This document shows positions 62,089 through 64,000 of a stretch of 64,000 nt of DNA, in pieces. The position numbers and the translations under genes were made by a program. The stretch is from the NCBI RefSeq assembly GCF_009380155.1, contig NZ_WHUV01000003.1:124001-188000 (forward strand), written 5' to 3'. Below the pieces are notes generated by a model. That model saw nothing but the letters and a program-made list of their open reading frames with translations, was not told the origin of the DNA and made no database searches. Origin of the DNA: Pseudomonas piscis. Lineage in GTDB: Bacteria; Pseudomonadota; Gammaproteobacteria; Pseudomonadales; Pseudomonadaceae. The stretch's first letter is position 1; the number at the start of each line of letters is the position of its first letter.

Positions 62089-62677
62089 GGAACCGCTCCT
62101 CGATGATATCGCCGACTACGATCATGCGGTCCGAGTCGGAGCGAGCATCATTCGATATCAGAAGCTTTGTTGTCAGTTTGTCGTAGATCAGCTTTTCCTT
62201 GTCGTCACTCGATGAACCTTTTTGCACGATCAACAGATCGCCGGCTTCATTCACGCCTGGAATTTCATTCTCCAGCAACACGGCTATCAGATTAGCGGAA
62301 GTGCCGAAGTAGTAGGTCAATGGGTAAAGCGTGACCAGCTCGCCAATTCGCTTTCCCATGCTGGCCATCAGCAGCCTCTCCTTGATGATCGGAACGGCTG
62401 CCGGGTTCATGTTTCCTTGAGGGGAGATACTGCTCTCGATGATCTCCTTTTCCTCGAAGTCGACAGTTTCTATCTCTTCATAGGAAACGCCGAAGAAGTC
62501 GGAGATTTTCCGGATGGTGGACTGCTGTACGTTGCTGACCTTGCCTTCCAGGATGTTGTAGATGGTCGTTCTGGTCAGGCCGCTGGCGTTGCACAAGGAC
62601 AGTTGTGTCTCACCACGACTTTTTATCAGGTACTTGATGTTGCTCTTTAAATGCTCTGTTCTTTCTCTTTTGTGCAT
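62075..62677 (-). CDS. XRE-family regulator with LexA/S24-like C-terminus lacking the serine
   Basis: 200 residues. N-terminal XRE helix-turn-helix (about 10-65: IKSRGETQLSLCNASGLTRTTIYNILEGKVSNVQQSTIRKISDFFGVSYEEIE). The C-terminal half (about 120-198) follows the S24/LexA strand pattern: ENEIPGVNEAGDLLIVQKG corresponds to the SMxPxIxxGDLVLV block and DRMIVVGDIIEERF to the last strands. The GDSM serine is absent, so self-cleavage is unlikely and the domain may sense a ligand or dimerise. It is AT-rich and coupled to the permease gene. Start ATG at 62677 with GGTGAG upstream. It probably controls the permease and itself. Confidence 0.78.
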   Translation of the reverse strand: MHKRERTEHLKSNIKYLIKSRGETQLSLCNASGLTRTTIYNILEGKVSNVQQSTIRKISDFFGVSYEEIETVDFEEKEIIESSISPQGNMNPAAVPIIKERLLMASMGKRIGELVTLYPLTYYFGTSANLIAVLLENEIPGVNEAGDLLIVQKGSSSDDKEKLIYDKLTTKLLISNDARSDSDRMIVVGDIIEERFHVGL

Positions 62678-63055
62678 CAGTTGCTCACCACTTCCTTTTG
62701 GTCCTGATCCCTCGAGTCCTGCATAGCGATCGTGCAGTGCCTAGGGACAACTGCCTGACGCTGGCACGAGTCCTGCCAGGGCAATTTTGGCAATTTCTGC
62801 CAGCTCGCTAGTGCTCCCTTGCGTGCCGCGTTCCTCCTGGAATCCTTGATGGTCGATATCCAGGGCGATCAAATCCCTTGGAAACGGCCGGATTGCTGGT
62901 TCAGGGGAGAAAGGCGGCGTGGGAGCCGGCCGTGACCATACAGCTCTCGAGGCGCGGCGTCATGACCCTGGTGACAAACCTGAACACAAGGCAAGGTCGA
63001 TGTCATTTCGACCTCTCAAGAAAAGCCTCATTTAATTTAGCTTATGTTCAATTTT
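62678..63055. other. Non-coding region with short repeats between regulator and SHMT-like gene
   Basis: No gene is supported here. On the regulator side there are a 10-base direct repeat CGAGTCCTGC (62713-62722 and 62767-62776), a hairpin CTGGCA/TGCCAG (62761-62766 with 62774-62779), a 9-base tandem repeat GGCAATTTT/GGCAATTTC (62780-62797) and another TGCCAG (62798-62803). These are candidate operators. The part from 63030 on is AT-rich. Confidence 0.55.
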
Positions 63056-63084
63056 TTGATTAATTTTGTTACATCTCGTACAGT
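63056..63084 (+). promoter_or_regulatory. Putative sigma-70 promoter of the SHMT-like gene
   Basis: TTGATT, a 17-base spacer, then TACAGT, preceded by an AT-rich stretch like an UP element. The predicted leader of about 97 bases contains an inverted repeat, ACGAACG (63119-63125) and CGTTCGT (63148-63154). Confidence 0.5.
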
Positions 63085-63187
63085 CATCGCCAGGGATGGA
63101 TTAGCCCGTTGTGCCCAAACGAACGTAAAACCCAGGAAGCGTGCCTTCGTTCGTGGCATGCGACACACAAGGAAGGGACAGAGAACC

Positions 63188-64000
63188 ATGGCAGCCGATA
63201 CTGAACCACTCAGGACCCAGGCAGACCTGTTGCGACGTGGCTTGGCCGAATTACGAACTGAAGACGCCGAGTTGGCAAGCATCCTGGATGCGGAAATCAC
63301 ACGTCAACACCGCACGTTGTCCTTGGTTTCATCCTCTTGCGCGGCGGGCCCCCGGACCTTGGCGGCATCTGCCTCGGCCTTGCTCAACGTCACGGTCGAG
63401 GGCATTCCCGGTCGACGCCATCATGCCGGTTGCGAAAACGCCGACCTGGTGGAGTCCCTGGCGATCCGCCGAGCCAAGGAACTGTTCGCTGCCCAGTATG
63501 CCGGGGTGCAATCGCATTCGGCCTCCAATGCCAATTACCAGGTCCTGTCGGCCCTGGCCGAGCCCGGCGACACCATCCTCGGCATGGCCCTGGACCATGG
63601 CGGCGACCTGACCCATGGCAGTTCCCTGGCGTTCAGCGGTGTCCACTACAAGGCGATCCGCTACGGCACCACGGCCCAGGGCGCCATCGACTACCAGCAA
63701 GTACGGCAACTGGCCTTGGCCCATCGCCCGCGCATCATCATCTGTGGGGCGACGGCCTATTCACGGATCGTCGACTTCCAGCGCTTTCGTGCCATCGCCG
63801 ATGAAGCCGGAGCCATTCTCCTGGCCGACATTTCCCATATCGCCGGGCTGGTGGCCACCGGGCGTCATCCGAGCCCGATCGATGCGGCTCACGTCACTAC
63901 TTGCTGTACCCACAGACAGCTCGGCGGGCCTCGCGGCGGGTTGATTCTCTCGGGACGCGATGCCGACACCAAGGTGCCGGGCCTCAGGTCGAGCTTTCGT
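63188..64000 (+). CDS. Serine hydroxymethyltransferase-like protein without the PLP lysine (3' truncated)
   Basis: 271 residues are visible; the frame runs off the window. AAGGAAGGGA lies upstream of the ATG. It aligns with GlyA along its length: GRRHHAGCENADLVESLAI, RAKELFAAQYAGVQSHSAS, LDHGGDLTHGSSLAFSG, ADISHIAGLVATG and THRQLGGPRGGLIL. The Schiff-base lysine (E. coli Lys229, THKTL) is Arg243, codon AGA. Tyr55 is Thr69, Tyr64-Tyr65 are His78-His79, and the SEN of IASEN is SSC. Glu71, Asp214, His217 and His242 are kept. It is unlikely to be a normal glycine/serine enzyme. It may be a neofunctionalised or non-PLP relative, possibly in a biosynthetic cluster to the right. Confidence 0.82.
   Translation, partial: MAADTEPLRTQADLLRRGLAELRTEDAELASILDAEITRQHRTLSLVSSSCAAGPRTLAASASALLNVTVEGIPGRRHHAGCENADLVESLAIRRAKELFAAQYAGVQSHSASNANYQVLSALAEPGDTILGMALDHGGDLTHGSSLAFSGVHYKAIRYGTTAQGAIDYQQVRQLALAHRPRIIICGATAYSRIVDFQRFRAIADEAGAILLADISHIAGLVATGRHPSPIDAAHVTTCCTHRQLGGPRGGLILSGRDADTKVPGLRSSFR

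Noticed and set aside
62222..62650. A 142-codon plus-strand frame opposite the XRE regulator
   Set aside because: It overlaps the regulator completely, lacks a ribosome-binding site and has no domain features; the minus frame has a clear helix-turn-helix.
63141..63804. Two overlapping short plus-strand frames in the SHMT-like region, which would suggest a broken gene
   Set aside because: The third frame is open from the ATG at 63188 to the window end and carries all SHMT motifs, so there is no frameshift.
1..64000. CRISPR arrays, tRNA or rRNA genes, insertion sequences and prophage genes
   Set aside because: None seen by eye on either strand; the only repeats are the short ones listed.

Overview
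The window is chromosomal DNA of a fluorescent pseudomonad, probably of the Pseudomonas fluorescens/protegens/chlororaphis group. It is GC-rich, and the gene order trpS-zapE, rplM-rpsI-petABC-sspAB, yraN-lpoA-rsmI-rnpB, the complete mraZ-to-lpxC division and cell wall (dcw) cluster, fhpR/norR-hmp and cyoABCDE is the arrangement known from that genus. Almost all of it is core genome. The only part that looks accessory is the right-hand end, from about 61.2 kb.

Layout. 1-8 kb: the tail of an OmpA-domain protein, a ZapG/YhcB-like protein, an alpha/beta hydrolase, trpS, zapE, an AraC-type regulator, an acyl-CoA dehydrogenase and a Tas-like aldo-keto reductase. 8-13 kb: ribosomal proteins L13 and S9, the cytochrome bc1 operon petABC, and sspA-sspB. 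13-16.3 kb (minus strand): lpoA-yraN, then gmhA and a BON lipoprotein, which are envelope functions. 16.5-17.8 kb: rsmI and the RNase P RNA. 18-36 kb: an uninterrupted run mraZ-rsmH-ftsL-ftsI-murE-murF-mraY-murD-ftsW-murG-murC-ddlB-ftsQ-ftsA-ftsZ-lpxC, with most junctions overlapping by a few bases. A promoter and three MraZ-type repeats lie in front of mraZ. 36-46 kb (minus strand): a GGDEF sensor, an OprD porin, a small exported protein, and a four-gene unit encoding an RND pump (adaptor, permease) with its own two-component system. 46-51 kb: a small conserved-looking protein, an Aer-like chemoreceptor, a cysteine-cluster protein, a small exported protein, a GNAT acetyltransferase and CheV. 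51-54 kb: NorR/FhpR divergent from flavohemoglobin Hmp, with three NorR boxes and a sigma-54-like promoter between them. 54-61 kb: dsbB, a long non-coding leader region, the cytochrome bo3 oxidase operon cyoABCDE and a cytochrome b561.

61.2-64 kb is different. Two overlapping AT-rich minus-strand genes encode a helix-turn-helix regulator with a LexA/S24-like C-terminus that has lost its serine, and a VUT/YhhQ-family permease with an unusual soluble N-terminal extension. A non-coding stretch with several short repeats follows. Then, under a good sigma-70-type promoter, comes a serine hydroxymethyltransferase-like protein cut by the window end. In that protein the PLP-binding lysine is arginine and several other active-site residues are replaced. 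This is the strongest candidate for undescribed biology here.

Functionally the core part joins peptidoglycan precursor synthesis and septation (dcw, lpoA, zapE, zapG), outer membrane biogenesis (lpxC, gmhA, dolP-like) and two quinol-oxidising respiratory branches: bc1 (petABC) and bo3 (cyo). NO detoxification by Hmp sits close to the bo3 branch.
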